A DNA stretch of 64,000 nucleotides from assembly GCF_900100255.1 (NCBI RefSeq), contig NZ_FMTS01000001.1, forward strand, positions 1,364,001-1,428,000, read 5' to 3'. The DNA is from Asticcacaulis taihuensis. GTDB taxonomy: Bacteria; Pseudomonadota; Alphaproteobacteria; Caulobacterales; Caulobacteraceae. How positions within the stretch are numbered: position 1 is the first letter of the stretch; each line of letters begins with the position of its first letter. This document shows positions 35,652-43,601 of this stretch, in pieces. The translations under genes and the position numbers were made by a program. The notes beneath the pieces are model-generated. The model did no database searches. It saw nothing but the letters and a program-made list of their open reading frames with translations, and was not told where the DNA came from.

Positions 35652-35698
35652 TGTCGCGCCGCACGACAGGATTTTGCCGCCTGTCGCAGATTGCGACA
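35652..35698. promoter_or_regulatory. Twin 17-bp palindromes TGTCG-N7-CGACA
   Basis: TGTCGCGCCGCACGACA (35652-35668) and TGTCGCAGATTGCGACA (35682-35698) share the arms TGTCG/CGACA with a 7-bp middle. Their centres are 30 bp apart, close to three helical turns, so two dimers could sit on the same DNA face. They lie between the aldehyde dehydrogenase and the regulator, 126-154 bp before the former and 100 bp or more before the latter. They are most likely the target of the regulator's Fis-type domain. Confidence 0.65.
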
Positions 35699-35798
35699 CC
35701 GCCGGCGCGTTTCGGATCAAAACGGACGTGAAAACGCAGTTTGGTCTTGCCTATTGCCGCCAAAAGGCATCTTCTTTCCCTAAAGACAGGGAGTAGAG

Positions 35799-36845
35799 TT
35801 GAGCGCTGCCGACCCATTACAAATCCAGAAAGCCCGCGAGGTCTTCTTCGCGCGCAAGGGCCTGCCTGTCGATCAGATCGGCCATTCCATCCTGCGCTCG
35901 TGGATACGCTGCGCCGACATGGGGCTGGACGAACGCGCACCTCCGGCCATCGATGCGCCCAGCGCCTCTGAAATCCGCCTGCTGCATGAAAAGCACGAGG
36001 CCCTGCGCCGCATTTCGCGCCCCGAACTGGATGCCCTCTATTCCGAAGCCCGCGAAATTTCCGGCATCGTCATCCTGACCAATGCCAGGGGCGAAATCCT
36101 CGATGCCGTCGGCGATCCCGGCTTTGCCGACAAGGCCGCGCAGGTGGCCCTGCGCCCCGGCATATTATGGAGCGAGGATGGCACGGGCACCAATGCCATC
36201 GGCACCGCCCTGGCCGAACGCCGCGCCGTGGTGGTCAATGGCGGCGAGCACTATTTCCAGAGCCATCAGGTTTTGACGTGTTCGGCCACGCCGATCATCG
36301 ATCCGCGCGGCGCCACCATCGGCGTGCTCGATATATCGGTGCCGGCCAGCCAGCAGAGCGGCCATGTGCTCGGCATGGTGCGCATGGCGGTGGAGCAGAT
36401 TGAGCACCGCCTGTTTCGCAACGGTTTCGATGGCTGCCGCACCCTGCGCTTCCAGACCGACCCAAACCTGCTCGGCGCCGCCCGCGAAGGCATACTGGTG
36501 CTGAAAGACGGCATAGTGGTGGCCGCCAACCGGCGCGGCCTGTCCCTGGTGGGCCGCACCTGGGACGGCCTCGACCAGCTCCATGTCGAGGAGATTTTCG
36601 ACACCAATGCCGCGCATCTGGCGTCCGGCCGCCTGAAGGCGCAGGACGGCCGCGAATTCTTCGCCCAGTTCGAAGGCGAAAGCCTGGGGCCAGCCTTGAG
36701 CACAGCCCCGCAGCAGAGCCTGGAAGATATCGAACTCTCCAGCATCCGCCAGGCGCTGGAAGCCCACGGCGGCAATGTCAGCGCCGCCGCCCGCCATCTT
36801 GGTATCCACCGCAGCACAATTTACCGCCGCATTCACAGCGTGTAG
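35799..36845 (+). CDS. GAF-Fis transcriptional regulator lacking the AAA+ domain (AcoR-like)
   Basis: A 348-residue protein starting at TTG behind AGGGAG. The N-terminus ([15 protein letters not shown]) and the GAF sensor region ([70 protein letters not shown]) match AcoR-type activators. A short PAS-like stretch follows (about 230-300), then a Fis-type helix-turn-helix at the end ([20 protein letters not shown]). The sigma-54 AAA+ domain with Walker A and GAFTGA is absent, so it cannot drive sigma-54 polymerase by itself and may act as a repressor or sigma-70 regulator. It is divergent from the aldehyde dehydrogenase. Confidence 0.9.
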   Translation: MSAADPLQIQKAREVFFARKGLPVDQIGHSILRSWIRCADMGLDERAPPAIDAPSASEIRLLHEKHEALRRISRPELDALYSEAREISGIVILTNARGEILDAVGDPGFADKAAQVALRPGILWSEDGTGTNAIGTALAERRAVVVNGGEHYFQSHQVLTCSATPIIDPRGATIGVLDISVPASQQSGHVLGMVRMAVEQIEHRLFRNGFDGCRTLRFQTDPNLLGAAREGILVLKDGIVVAANRRGLSLVGRTWDGLDQLHVEEIFDTNAAHLASGRLKAQDGREFFAQFEGESLGPALSTAPQQSLEDIELSSIRQALEAHGGNVSAAARHLGIHRSTIYRRIHSV

Positions 36846-36886
36846 GCGCCGCTTGAGCGCTTCCCGCCAAATTTCTTCTGAAGTTT

Positions 36887-36906
36887 GGCAAGCGCGACTG
36901 CGCGCC
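36887..36906. repeat. 20-bp dispersed repeat, copy 1, in a 349-bp gene-free gap
   Basis: GGCAAGCGCGACTGCGCGCC occurs here and again at 60245-60264. Both copies are preceded by TTTGG or TTTCG and followed by GCG-rich sequence with ACGC...CTTC. The gap 36846-37194 also holds the bipartite motif at 37011-37043 and otherwise no gene; the short minus-strand frame over the repeat is not convincing. Confidence 0.6.
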
Positions 36907-37010
36907 CGCCTTGACGCGTGCTAACGCTTCGCTTCTTGAGCACAGTGCGAGGCAAGCCCGCGCGGCGCCTAAGCGCATACCCAAGCGCGCAAAAAATGTC
37001 GCTTAGCCGG

Positions 37011-37043
37011 TTACATCTCATTCATGAACCCCTTTTAATTTGA
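37011..37043 (+). promoter_or_regulatory. Bipartite motif TTACATCTCATTCATGA-N7-TTAATTTGA, copy 1
   Basis: Both blocks, with exactly the same 7-bp spacing, recur at 39240-39272 upstream of the microprotein operon. Here the motif lies 152 bp before the GIN-domain gene. 26 of 33 positions are fixed in sequence between the two sites while flanks differ, which points to a promoter or operator. Confidence 0.6.
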
Positions 37044-37194
37044 TTTCAGGGGGGGCTTCCTTCACTTTAGCGTCAAGTTCGATCGCTACTGATCGATATT
37101 TTCCGGCTTCGGCTCACCGCAACGGCCCTGTTCTGGCGCTTCTTATTCCGCGACAGTGAATGGGCCAAACGCCGCAGCCTTTGGAGGTTAGAGT

Positions 37195-38262
37195 ATGCGT
37201 ACCCAGATCATTTACCCGGCCATAGGTGCGGCCAGTCTGATGGCCCTGCTGGTCGCCACCGGCGCCGCCGCCCAGTTGCGCCTCCTGAGCGATGGCCCGC
37301 AGATCGAACTGCGCGACATGGTCGCCCGCGTCGTCGTCACGCCGGAAGACCGCAGCGATATCGATATCCGCGTCCGTTACGGCAGCGTGAAAGTGCCGAC
37401 CCTGATGGTTTCGCAGCGCGGTTCCACCACCGTGCTCAATGGCCACTTAAGCTCCGGCCGCCAGCCGAATTTCAGCTTCCGCATCAATGTCAATGACGAT
37501 GACCAGGTATCGAGCCGCAACGGCAAGGTCCATATCGCCGGCATCGGCCTGGTCAATGTCTCCGACCTGCCGCTGGTCTTTGTCCGCGTGCCGGCCAATG
37601 CCGTGGTCAAGGATTCGGCCTATACATTCGGCCGTGTCTCGCCCAGCAAGAGCCTGGATTTCATCATGAACGGCGGCGGCGAATGGGCCATCGAACCCGT
37701 GGCCGGACCGCTCAATATCATCAACAGCGGCCCCGGCCGGATCTCGGTCGCCAGCGCCGGCGACAGCATCGTCGACAATATGGGCTCCGGTGACATCAAT
37801 CTCGGTACGGTGCGCAATCTCCAGGCCGTCCTGACCGGTTCCGGCAATTTCAATGTCGAGCAGAGCAGCACGACCGCCCTGCAAAATCAGGGCGCCGGCG
37901 ATGTCAGCATCAAGCGCAGCGGCGCGCTGAAGGTCCAGCTCAATGGCTCCGGCGACCTGACGCTCGGCGATATCATGGGCGGCTTGAGCGTCGTCAATAA
38001 CGGCTCCAGCGACATCGCCGTCCAGCGCGTCGGCGGCCCGGTCAATCTCGATATTTCCGGCTCCGGCGACGTGTCGATCGCCGGCGGGCAGATACCGGCC
38101 TTTGTGCTGCGCGGTTCAGGCTCCGGCGATGTCAGCTATGGCGGCATCACCAACACCGTCAATGTCGATACCAACGGCTCCGGCGATGTCAGCATCATGA
38201 AGGCCACCGGCGCTGTGGTCACCAAGGTGGTCGGCTCCGGCGAAATGCACATCGGGCATTAA
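37195..38262 (+). CDS. Exported GIN-domain (DUF2807) beta-repeat protein
   Basis: A 355-residue secreted protein: signal peptide MRTQIIYPAIGAASLMALLVATGAAA, then two regions of the DUF2807 (putative auto-transporter adhesin head, GIN domain) type. The C-terminal half repeats a GSGD/GAGD-V-x-I unit about every 20 residues (GSGDINLG, GSGNFNV, GAGDVSI, GSGDLTL, GSSDIAV, GSGDVSI, GSGDVSYG, GSGDVSIM, GSGEMHIG), which suggests a right-handed beta-solenoid. The family's role is unknown. Its leader shares a 33-bp bipartite motif with the three-microprotein operon 2 kb downstream. Confidence 0.88.
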   Translation: MRTQIIYPAIGAASLMALLVATGAAAQLRLLSDGPQIELRDMVARVVVTPEDRSDIDIRVRYGSVKVPTLMVSQRGSTTVLNGHLSSGRQPNFSFRINVNDDDQVSSRNGKVHIAGIGLVNVSDLPLVFVRVPANAVVKDSAYTFGRVSPSKSLDFIMNGGGEWAIEPVAGPLNIINSGPGRISVASAGDSIVDNMGSGDINLGTVRNLQAVLTGSGNFNVEQSSTTALQNQGAGDVSIKRSGALKVQLNGSGDLTLGDIMGGLSVVNNGSSDIAVQRVGGPVNLDISGSGDVSIAGGQIPAFVLRGSGSGDVSYGGITNTVNVDTNGSGDVSIMKATGAVVTKVVGSGEMHIGH

Positions 38263-38307
38263 ACCGTTCTGGCCGACAGTCTGCAATGAGGTTCCGTTTA
38301 AGAAGGG

Positions 38308-38495
38308 GAATCCACAGATTGCACAGATGAGCACAGATTAAGGAAGACAGAATTTCCCCGGAAGTCCGCGCTTATGTTCAGACGCTTAAAAGGCGCGAAG
38401 CGCTCAAAACAGGCTGGTCCCGGCACACCGGAAAACCAGGCAAACCAATCCCCTTCCTTTCTTAATCTGTGTCCATCTGTGCAATCTGTGGATTC
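38308..38495. repeat. CACAGATT inverted-repeat element, copy 1
   Basis: Two 35-bp arms (38308-38342 and 38461-38495) are inverted copies that differ at two positions. Each arm holds GAATCCACAGATTGCACAGA followed by a second CACAGATTAAG. The 118-bp interior has no gene. A second element with the core ATCCACAGATTACACAGAT lies at 41569-41711. It fills most of the gap 38263-38578. Confidence 0.85.
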
Positions 38496-38578
38496 GCTTC
38501 TTCTTTACGCCCTTAGGCCACGAGGCCCGCACTCAGGCAACTTATCCCCATATTCCAGCCATGGGATAGGCTATGCCC

Positions 38579-38968
38579 ATGACACAGACACACACACAGA
38601 CACAGGCGCACCCACACCGCCCCGACGTGCGCCGCCGCGCCGAACGCCTGATCTCCGCGCTTGACGCCACGCCCGCGCCGCAAACCCTGCCTGATATCAT
38701 GCGCGCCGCCGGCACGCTGATGGTGATTGACCGGCTGCTCAGCCAGCTATGGAAAACGCCCCCGGTCAAATCCGGCCGGCAGCCAATGGCCGAGCCCGTG
38801 GACGTGGCGCCAACCGTGCCGGATGACGCCCCCTCGCCTGACATAGCCACCACGCCACCGCTAAACCGACGCCAGCGATGGCTTCAGGCCGCACAGGAAC
38901 GTAACACCCGCTCGAATGGCAAATCCTTTATCCGCCGTGAAACCAGTTCCTTCCCCCTCTCCCCATGA
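38579..38968 (+). CDS. Hypothetical protein, 129 residues
   Basis: Starts MTQTHTQTQAHPHRPDVRRR at 38579 (an ATG at 38573 is also in frame). The segment VRRRAERLISALDATPAPQT then LPDIMRAAGTLMVIDRLLSQLW looks like two genuine helices, as in short Caulobacterales hypothetical proteins; the rest is Pro-rich. The last residues (SSFPLSP) are encoded by a half copy of the GC-rich palindromic repeat, so the original C-terminus may have been replaced when the repeat arrived. Family not recognised. Confidence 0.6.
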   Translation: MTQTHTQTQAHPHRPDVRRRAERLISALDATPAPQTLPDIMRAAGTLMVIDRLLSQLWKTPPVKSGRQPMAEPVDVAPTVPDDAPSPDIATTPPLNRRQRWLQAAQERNTRSNGKSFIRRETSSFPLSP

Positions 38969-38981
38969 CAATGGGGAGAGG
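38949..38981. repeat. Half copy of the GC-rich palindromic repeat (D/F subtype)
   Basis: CCTTCCCCCTCTCCCCATGA-CAATGGGGAGAGG forms one terminal hairpin identical in type to the ends of copies D and F, with no inner part or second end. It overlaps the stop of the upstream reading frame. Confidence 0.75.
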
Positions 38982-39081
38982 TGGATGCCCCCTTGGATAT
39001 GCGCCATTCCGTCATCTTCACGGCGCTTAGCCCCCGCCTAGAGGGAAATCAGCCTCGTTGGCACTCATAAAATAAGTCCAA

Positions 39082-39100
39082 GTGCGACAGCCTGTCGCAC
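39082..39100. promoter_or_regulatory. 19-bp perfect palindrome GTGCGACAG-C-CTGTCGCAC
   Basis: A perfect inverted repeat with 9-bp arms in the 365-bp gap (38969-39333) upstream of the microprotein operon. It could be an operator or a hairpin; there is no T-tract. The same gap holds an AT-rich stretch (39180-39280) and the bipartite motif. Confidence 0.5.
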
Positions 39101-39239
39101 ACATTTTATCCGAAATTACCGCCTGATTTTCGGAAATTTTCCCAACCCGCGCAACCACACGCATAACTCTTGTTGCGCCGCACAAAGAATTTCAAATATT
39201 AACGTTTTGTAATTTTAACATGTTGAATTTGTTCGATTA

Positions 39240-39272
39240 TTACATCTCATTCATGACATGGTATTAATTTGA
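39240..39272 (+). promoter_or_regulatory. Bipartite motif TTACATCTCATTCATGA-N7-TTAATTTGA, copy 2
   Basis: Same two blocks and spacing as at 37011-37043. Here it lies 62 bp before the first microprotein start, in an AT-rich stretch, a good place for a promoter with its leader. Confidence 0.65.
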
Positions 39273-39333
39273 ACTATGCACGTTGAAGGCGCATATGAGG
39301 GTCATCGCAGCAAACACACAGGAGATTTTAGCG

Positions 39334-39420
39334 ATGACTGCCCAACTCTACACCGCCACCGCCCTTGCCGCCGGCACGCTCTTCATGATCGCCGCCCTGC
39401 TCACCATCGGCCAGTTCTAA
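39334..39420 (+). CDS. Membrane microprotein 1 of 3 (28 residues)
   Basis: A 28-residue peptide, MTAQLYTATALAAGTLFMIA then ALLTIGQF, with one predicted membrane helix (about residues 8-26) and no charged residue. It follows GGAG at 9 nt. The next two genes encode similar peptides; the shared pattern is LAA-x-TLFM-x-x-AL-x-x-x-G. No known family is recognised. It is the first gene of a three-gene operon that ends in a hairpin terminator. Confidence 0.75.
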   Translation: MTAQLYTATALAAGTLFMIAALLTIGQF

Positions 39421-39443
39421 ACCCTCCCGAAAGGATCACTCCC

Positions 39444-39536
39444 ATGACCAATACCTATGTACCCCTCGCCACCGCCTCCGCCCTCGCTGCCTTCACCCTG
39501 TTCATGGTGATCGCCCTGGCCACCGTCGGCCTGTAA
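39444..39536 (+). CDS. Membrane microprotein 2 of 3 (30 residues)
   Basis: A 30-residue peptide, MTNTYVPLATASALAAFTLF then MVIALATVGL, with one membrane helix and almost no charge. It follows AAGGA at 8 nt and starts 23 bp after the first microprotein. It shares LAAFTLFM with the third peptide and LAA-x-TLFM with the first. An in-frame ATG at 39276 would bypass the first gene but gives an unlikely His/Arg-rich extension. Confidence 0.78.
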   Translation: MTNTYVPLATASALAAFTLFMVIALATVGL

Positions 39537-39566
39537 GCCCCTCCCCCTCAGATAAGGAAACAGATC

Positions 39567-39653
39567 ATGTCCCTCTCTATCCCCGCCGTATCCGGCCTGG
39601 CCGCCTTTACCCTGTTCATGCTGGCCGCCCTTCTCAGCGTCGGTCACATCTAG
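39567..39653 (+). CDS. Membrane microprotein 3 of 3 (28 residues)
   Basis: A 28-residue peptide, MSLSIPAVSGLAAFTLFMLA then ALLSVGHI, again a single neutral membrane helix. AAGGAA lies 8 nt before the ATG, and the gene starts 30 bp after the second one. LAAFTLFM is identical to peptide 2. The terminator begins 25 bp after its stop. Confidence 0.77.
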   Translation: MSLSIPAVSGLAAFTLFMLAALLSVGHI

Positions 39654-39678
39654 GCGCTACTGTAATCAAGCGTAAATA

Positions 39679-39714
39679 AGGCGCGGAGAGCCCAGCTCCC
39701 GCGCCTATTTCTTT
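39679..39714. terminator. Terminator of the microprotein operon
   Basis: AGGCGCGG (39679-39686) pairs with CCGCGCCT (39699-39706), followed by ATTTCTTT. It lies between the third microprotein and the stop of convergent fumC; the upstream TAAATAA could serve as the U-tract for the other direction. Confidence 0.75.
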
Positions 39715-39745
39715 GCCTGAATGGCAGTTGAAGCCGCCCGCAAGA

Positions 39746-41140
39746 TCAACCCGGATGGACCATGTTTTCCGGACGGACGAACTGGTCGAACTCCTCATTG
39801 GTCAGGTAGCCGCCACCGACGGCTTCCTCGCGCAGGGTGGTGCCGTTCTTGTGGGCGGTCTTGGCGATCTTGGCGCAGGCGTCATAGCCCAGCTTGCCAT
39901 TGAGCGCCGTCACCAGCATCAGCGAGTTTTCCAGGCCGCGTTTGATATTGTCGAGGCGCGGCTCGATGCCAACCACGCAGTTGTCGGTGAAGGAAATGGC
40001 TGCATCGGCCAGCAGGCGCACGCTTTGCAGGAAGTTATAGGCCATCACCGGATTGAAGACGTTCAGTTCGAAGTGGCCCTGCGACCCGGCAAAGGTCAGG
40101 GCGGCGTTATTGCCGAAGATCTGCACGCAGACCTGCGTCATCGCTTCGCACTGGGTCGGGTTGACCTTGCCCGGCATGATCGATGAGCCCGGCTCGTTTT
40201 CCGGCAGGGCCAGTTCGCCCAAGCCCGAACGCGGGCCGGAACCAAGGAAGCGGATATCGTTGGCGATCTTGAACAGCGAGGCCGCCACCGTATTGATGGC
40301 GCCGTGCGAGAAGACCATGGCGTCGTGGGCGGCCAGAGCCTCGAACTTGTTCGGCGCCGTGGTGAAGCCGAGGCCGGTGATCGAAGCGATCTTCTCGGCC
40401 ACGCCTTCGGCAAAACCGATGGGCGCATTCAGGCCGGTGCCGACGGCGGTGCCGCCCTGGGCCAGTTGCATCAGCTTCGGCAGGGTCTGCTGGATGCGCT
40501 CGATGCCGTTGGTCAGTTGCCGGGTATAGCCGCCGAATTCCTGACCGAGGGTCAGCGGCGTCGCGTCCTGCGTATGGGTGCGGCCGATCTTGATGATGTC
40601 CTTCCAGGCCTCGGCCTTGTCATTCAGGGCATTGCGCAGGGTTTGCAGCGCCGGCAGCAGACGGTGAACGATCTCTTCGGCGCAGGCGACGTGCATGGCG
40701 GTCGGATAGGTGTCGTTCGACGACTGCGACATATTGACGTGGTCATTGGGGTGGACCGGCTTCTTGGTGCCCATCTCGCCGCCCAGGATCTCGATGGCGC
40801 GGTTCGAGATCACCTCGTTGGCGTTCATGTTCGACTGGGTGCCGGAACCGGTCTGCCAGACGACCAGCGGGAAGTGCTCGTCGAGCTTGCCTTCCATGAC
40901 CTCGTTGGCGGCGGTGATGATGGCCTGGCCGATGGCGGGGTCGAGCTTGCCGAGCGCCATATTGGTTTCGGCGGCGGCGCGCTTGACGATGCCGAGGGCG
41001 CGCACGATCGGCAGCGGCTGCTTTTCCCAGCCGATCTTGAAATTGCCGAGCGAGCGCTGGGCCTGGGCACCCCAGTACTTCGAGTTGTCGACCTCGATCG
41101 GGCCAAAGGTATCGGTTTCGGTGCGGGTGGTTTTGGACAT
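39746..41140 (-). CDS. fumC: Class II fumarate hydratase
   Basis: Converts fumarate to L-malate in the TCA cycle. From the start at 41140 it has 464 residues, the family length. Signatures: [49 protein letters not shown], the catalytic loop [15 protein letters not shown] and [13 protein letters not shown]. The frame stays open upstream to an ATG at 41278 that has a better ribosome binding site (GGAGG), which would add 46 residues ([15 protein letters not shown], then Pro/Thr-rich). GGAG before 41140 is also usable. The shorter start is preferred by family length, but the choice is open. Confidence 0.94.
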   Translation of the reverse strand: MSKTTRTETDTFGPIEVDNSKYWGAQAQRSLGNFKIGWEKQPLPIVRALGIVKRAAAETNMALGKLDPAIGQAIITAANEVMEGKLDEHFPLVVWQTGSGTQSNMNANEVISNRAIEILGGEMGTKKPVHPNDHVNMSQSSNDTYPTAMHVACAEEIVHRLLPALQTLRNALNDKAEAWKDIIKIGRTHTQDATPLTLGQEFGGYTRQLTNGIERIQQTLPKLMQLAQGGTAVGTGLNAPIGFAEGVAEKIASITGLGFTTAPNKFEALAAHDAMVFSHGAINTVAASLFKIANDIRFLGSGPRSGLGELALPENEPGSSIMPGKVNPTQCEAMTQVCVQIFGNNAALTFAGSQGHFELNVFNPVMAYNFLQSVRLLADAAISFTDNCVVGIEPRLDNIKRGLENSLMLVTALNGKLGYDACAKIAKTAHKNGTTLREEAVGGGYLTNEEFDQFVRPENMVHPG

Positions 41141-41385
41141 CTTGGGGGGCTCCGTGGGAGGTGTCGGATCGGATGGGCCGGCTTGAATGGCGGAGGTGGT
41201 TTCCAGTTCCGGCGTAAAGCTGGTGGCGGTGATCCGTCGCTTTTTCTTCGAACCGGACAACCAGTCTAACAACCCCATAACGCCCTCCATAACCGGCAAA
41301 AAACGTGCGCCTATCCGTTATGTCCGCAAGGGTCAAAGCGCAACGACTTTATGCGTAACGGGGTATATTTTCGAGTCAATCCTTG

Positions 41386-41546
41386 TACCTCCCCACCTTT
41401 GGTGGGGAGGGGGACCATGAGCCAAAGGCGAAATGGTGGTGGGGTTTCTTACTTTCTTAAGTGAAGCCAGAAGCCCCACCACCATCCGGCTTCGCTGAAG
41501 ACGCTTCGCCGGCCGGTCCCCCTCCCCGGCATAGCCGGGGAGGTAT
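41386..41546. repeat. GC-rich palindromic intergenic repeat, copy C
   Basis: Ends in inverted TACCTCCCC (41386-41394) and GGGGAGGTA (41537-41545); the inner arms are GGTGGTGGGG and CCCCACCACC. Its sequence differs from subtypes A/B/E and D/F but the design is the same. It lies in the 430-bp gap between the ABC exporter stop and fumC. Confidence 0.8.
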
Positions 41547-41568
41547 AAGAATAATACGGGCTCCTACC

Positions 41569-41711
41569 GATAGCGGTAGCGTGTAATTGCCATGAACATC
41601 TGTGTAATCTGTGGATCAAAAAACAAACCTTCGTGCGCGTTCCGGCGCTGGCAAGAAGAGGTATCCACAGATTACACAGATATTCTTTGCCCTCTCACGC
41701 TACCGCTATCG
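41569..41711. repeat. CACAGATT inverted-repeat element, copy 2, nested arms
   Basis: Outer arms GATAGCGGTAGCGTG (41569-41583) and CACGCTACCGCTATC (41697-41711) are perfect 15-bp inverted copies. Inner arms ATCTGTGTAATCTGTGGAT (41598-41616) and ATCCACAGATTACACAGAT (41664-41682) are perfect 19-bp inverted copies. The inner core matches copy 1 at 38308-38495. It abuts repeat C and ends 18 bp from the ABC exporter stop. Confidence 0.88.
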
Positions 41712-41728
41712 CCAGAGTGCGGTTCAGG

Positions 41729-43585
41729 TCAAACCGTCTCCGCCAAAAACCCGCCCGTCTGCCGCGCCCACAGCCGCGCATAGAGCCCGCCCGAGCGCAC
41801 CAGTTCGTCATGCGTGCCGGTCTCGATAATGCGGCCACCATCGATCACCACCAGGCGGTCCATGCGGGCGATGGTCGAGAGCCGGTGCGCGATGGCGATG
41901 ACCGTCTTGCCCTGCATCAGTTCCAACAGGCTTTCCTGGATCGCCGCCTCGACCTCGGAATCGAGCGCCGAGGTGGCTTCATCGAGCACCAGGATCGGCG
42001 CATTCTTCAGCAACACGCGGGCGATGGCGATGCGCTGACGCTGCCCGCCGGAGAGTTTGACGCCCCTCTCACCAACATGGGCGTCATAGCCGCTGCGCCC
42101 CTGGCCATCATTGAGATCGGGGATAAAGCCCGCCGCATGAGCGCGCGCCGCCGCCCGGTCTATCTCGGCCTGCGAGGCGCCCGGTGAGCCATAGGCGATA
42201 TTATCGCGGATCGAGCGGTGCAGCAGCGAGGTATCCTGCGTCACCATGCCGATATGGGCGCGCAAACTCTCCTGATTGACCCCGGCGATATCCTGGCCAT
42301 CGATCAGGATATGCCCGCTTTTCAGGTCGTACAGCCGCAGGAACAGGTTGACGAGGGTCGACTTGCCGGCGCCGGAAGGCCCGACCAGCCCGATCTTTTC
42401 CCCCGGCGCGATGGTCAGGCTAAAATCCTGTATTGCCGGCAGGTCGCCGTAAGCGAAGCCGACATGCTCAAAGCGGATTTCGCCCTGGCGCACTTCCAGC
42501 GCCGGCGCCGCTTCCACGTCCACCACCATATGCGGCCGCGAAATGGTCTCGATGCCGTTCTGCACCGAGCCGATATTCTCGAACAGGCTGGTAACCTGGA
42601 ACATCACCCAGTTCGACATGCTGATCAGCCGCTGCGTCAGGGCGCCGATCAGGGCGATGGCGCCGACTGTGATCAGGCCCTGGCTCCACAGCCAGATGGC
42701 CAGCGCCGCCATGATGATCAGCAGCAGGGCGTTGATGACGGCCGTGCTGTTATCCAGCCCCGTGATCAGCCGTTCCTGCACCTGCCACTTGCGGCTGTTG
42801 GTCAGCAGGCCTTCGCGTACATAGTCGTCCTCATGGCGCGTGCCGGCGAAGAGCTTGACGGTCTGGATATTGGTGTAGGTATCGACAATGCGCCCGACAA
42901 GAGCCGAACGTGCCTCCGCCCCTTCGCTAGCCGCAACGCCAAGCTTCGGCACGAAAAAGGCGCAGACGAGGCCGTAGACGACACTCCACACCACCAGCGG
43001 GATCACCAGCCGCCAGTCGGCCTGAAAGAACAGCACGATGGCGCTGCCGAAATAGATGACGACGTACAGCAGGGTATCGCACAGGGTCGTCAGGGTATTG
43101 CGCACGGCAGACGCCGTTTCGACCACCTTTGAGGCGACGCGGCCGGCATAGTCATTGGTGAAGAAACCGATCGATTGTCGCACCACATGGCGGTGCGATT
43201 GCCAGCGGATCAGGTTGGGAAAGTTGCTGGTGATCGCCTGACGCAGGAACAAAGAATGGATAAAGCCAATCAGCGGCCAGGCGATGCCTATGATCACCGC
43301 CATGCGGATAAAGTCATGGCCATGCGCGCGCCAGAGGTCAGCGGGCCTGGTGTGGGTCAGGTAATCGACGATATCCGCCATGAAGCGGAAGACCGCCACC
43401 TCGGTGATCGTATAGAGAAAGCCGGCGATCAGTATGGCCAGGAACAGCGGCCACGCCTGTTTGAGAAACTGCCAGAAGAAGGGCAGCAGCTTATCGGGCG
43501 GCGGACCGTCTTCATGAGGACCAAACGGATCGATCATCCGCTCGAAGCGGCTGTAGAGGGCATTGATCAGGGACATGCCCTGCAT
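41729..43585 (-). CDS. ABC transporter, fused permease and ATPase
   Basis: A 618-residue half-transporter of the exporter type (MsbA/MdlB-like). Six membrane helices occupy about residues 45-330; the ATPase follows with Walker A GPSGAGKST, Q-loop VTQDTSLLHRSIRDNIAYG, signature KLSGGQRQR, Walker B ILVLDEATSALD and the H-loop IAIAHRLST. The first ATG (43585) follows AAGGTAAG; an ATG at 43576 is possible. It should work as a homodimer. The substrate, lipid or drug, cannot be told from sequence. Confidence 0.93.
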   Translation of the reverse strand: MQGMSLINALYSRFERMIDPFGPHEDGPPPDKLLPFFWQFLKQAWPLFLAILIAGFLYTITEVAVFRFMADIVDYLTHTRPADLWRAHGHDFIRMAVIIGIAWPLIGFIHSLFLRQAITSNFPNLIRWQSHRHVVRQSIGFFTNDYAGRVASKVVETASAVRNTLTTLCDTLLYVVIYFGSAIVLFFQADWRLVIPLVVWSVVYGLVCAFFVPKLGVAASEGAEARSALVGRIVDTYTNIQTVKLFAGTRHEDDYVREGLLTNSRKWQVQERLITGLDNSTAVINALLLIIMAALAIWLWSQGLITVGAIALIGALTQRLISMSNWVMFQVTSLFENIGSVQNGIETISRPHMVVDVEAAPALEVRQGEIRFEHVGFAYGDLPAIQDFSLTIAPGEKIGLVGPSGAGKSTLVNLFLRLYDLKSGHILIDGQDIAGVNQESLRAHIGMVTQDTSLLHRSIRDNIAYGSPGASQAEIDRAAARAHAAGFIPDLNDGQGRSGYDAHVGERGVKLSGGQRQRIAIARVLLKNAPILVLDEATSALDSEVEAAIQESLLELMQGKTVIAIAHRLSTIARMDRLVVIDGGRIIETGTHDELVRSGGLYARLWARQTGGFLAETV

Positions 43586-43601
43586 ATGCGCTTACCTTAG
43601 G

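Noticed and set aside
33946-35796. 616-residue plus-strand frame opposite the aldehyde dehydrogenase
   Set aside because: Antisense shadow; the dehydrogenase has all catalytic motifs.
36833-37021. 62-residue minus-strand frame between the GAF-Fis regulator and the GIN gene
   Set aside because: It runs over the 20-bp dispersed repeat and lacks a ribosome binding site or homologue; better read as non-coding.
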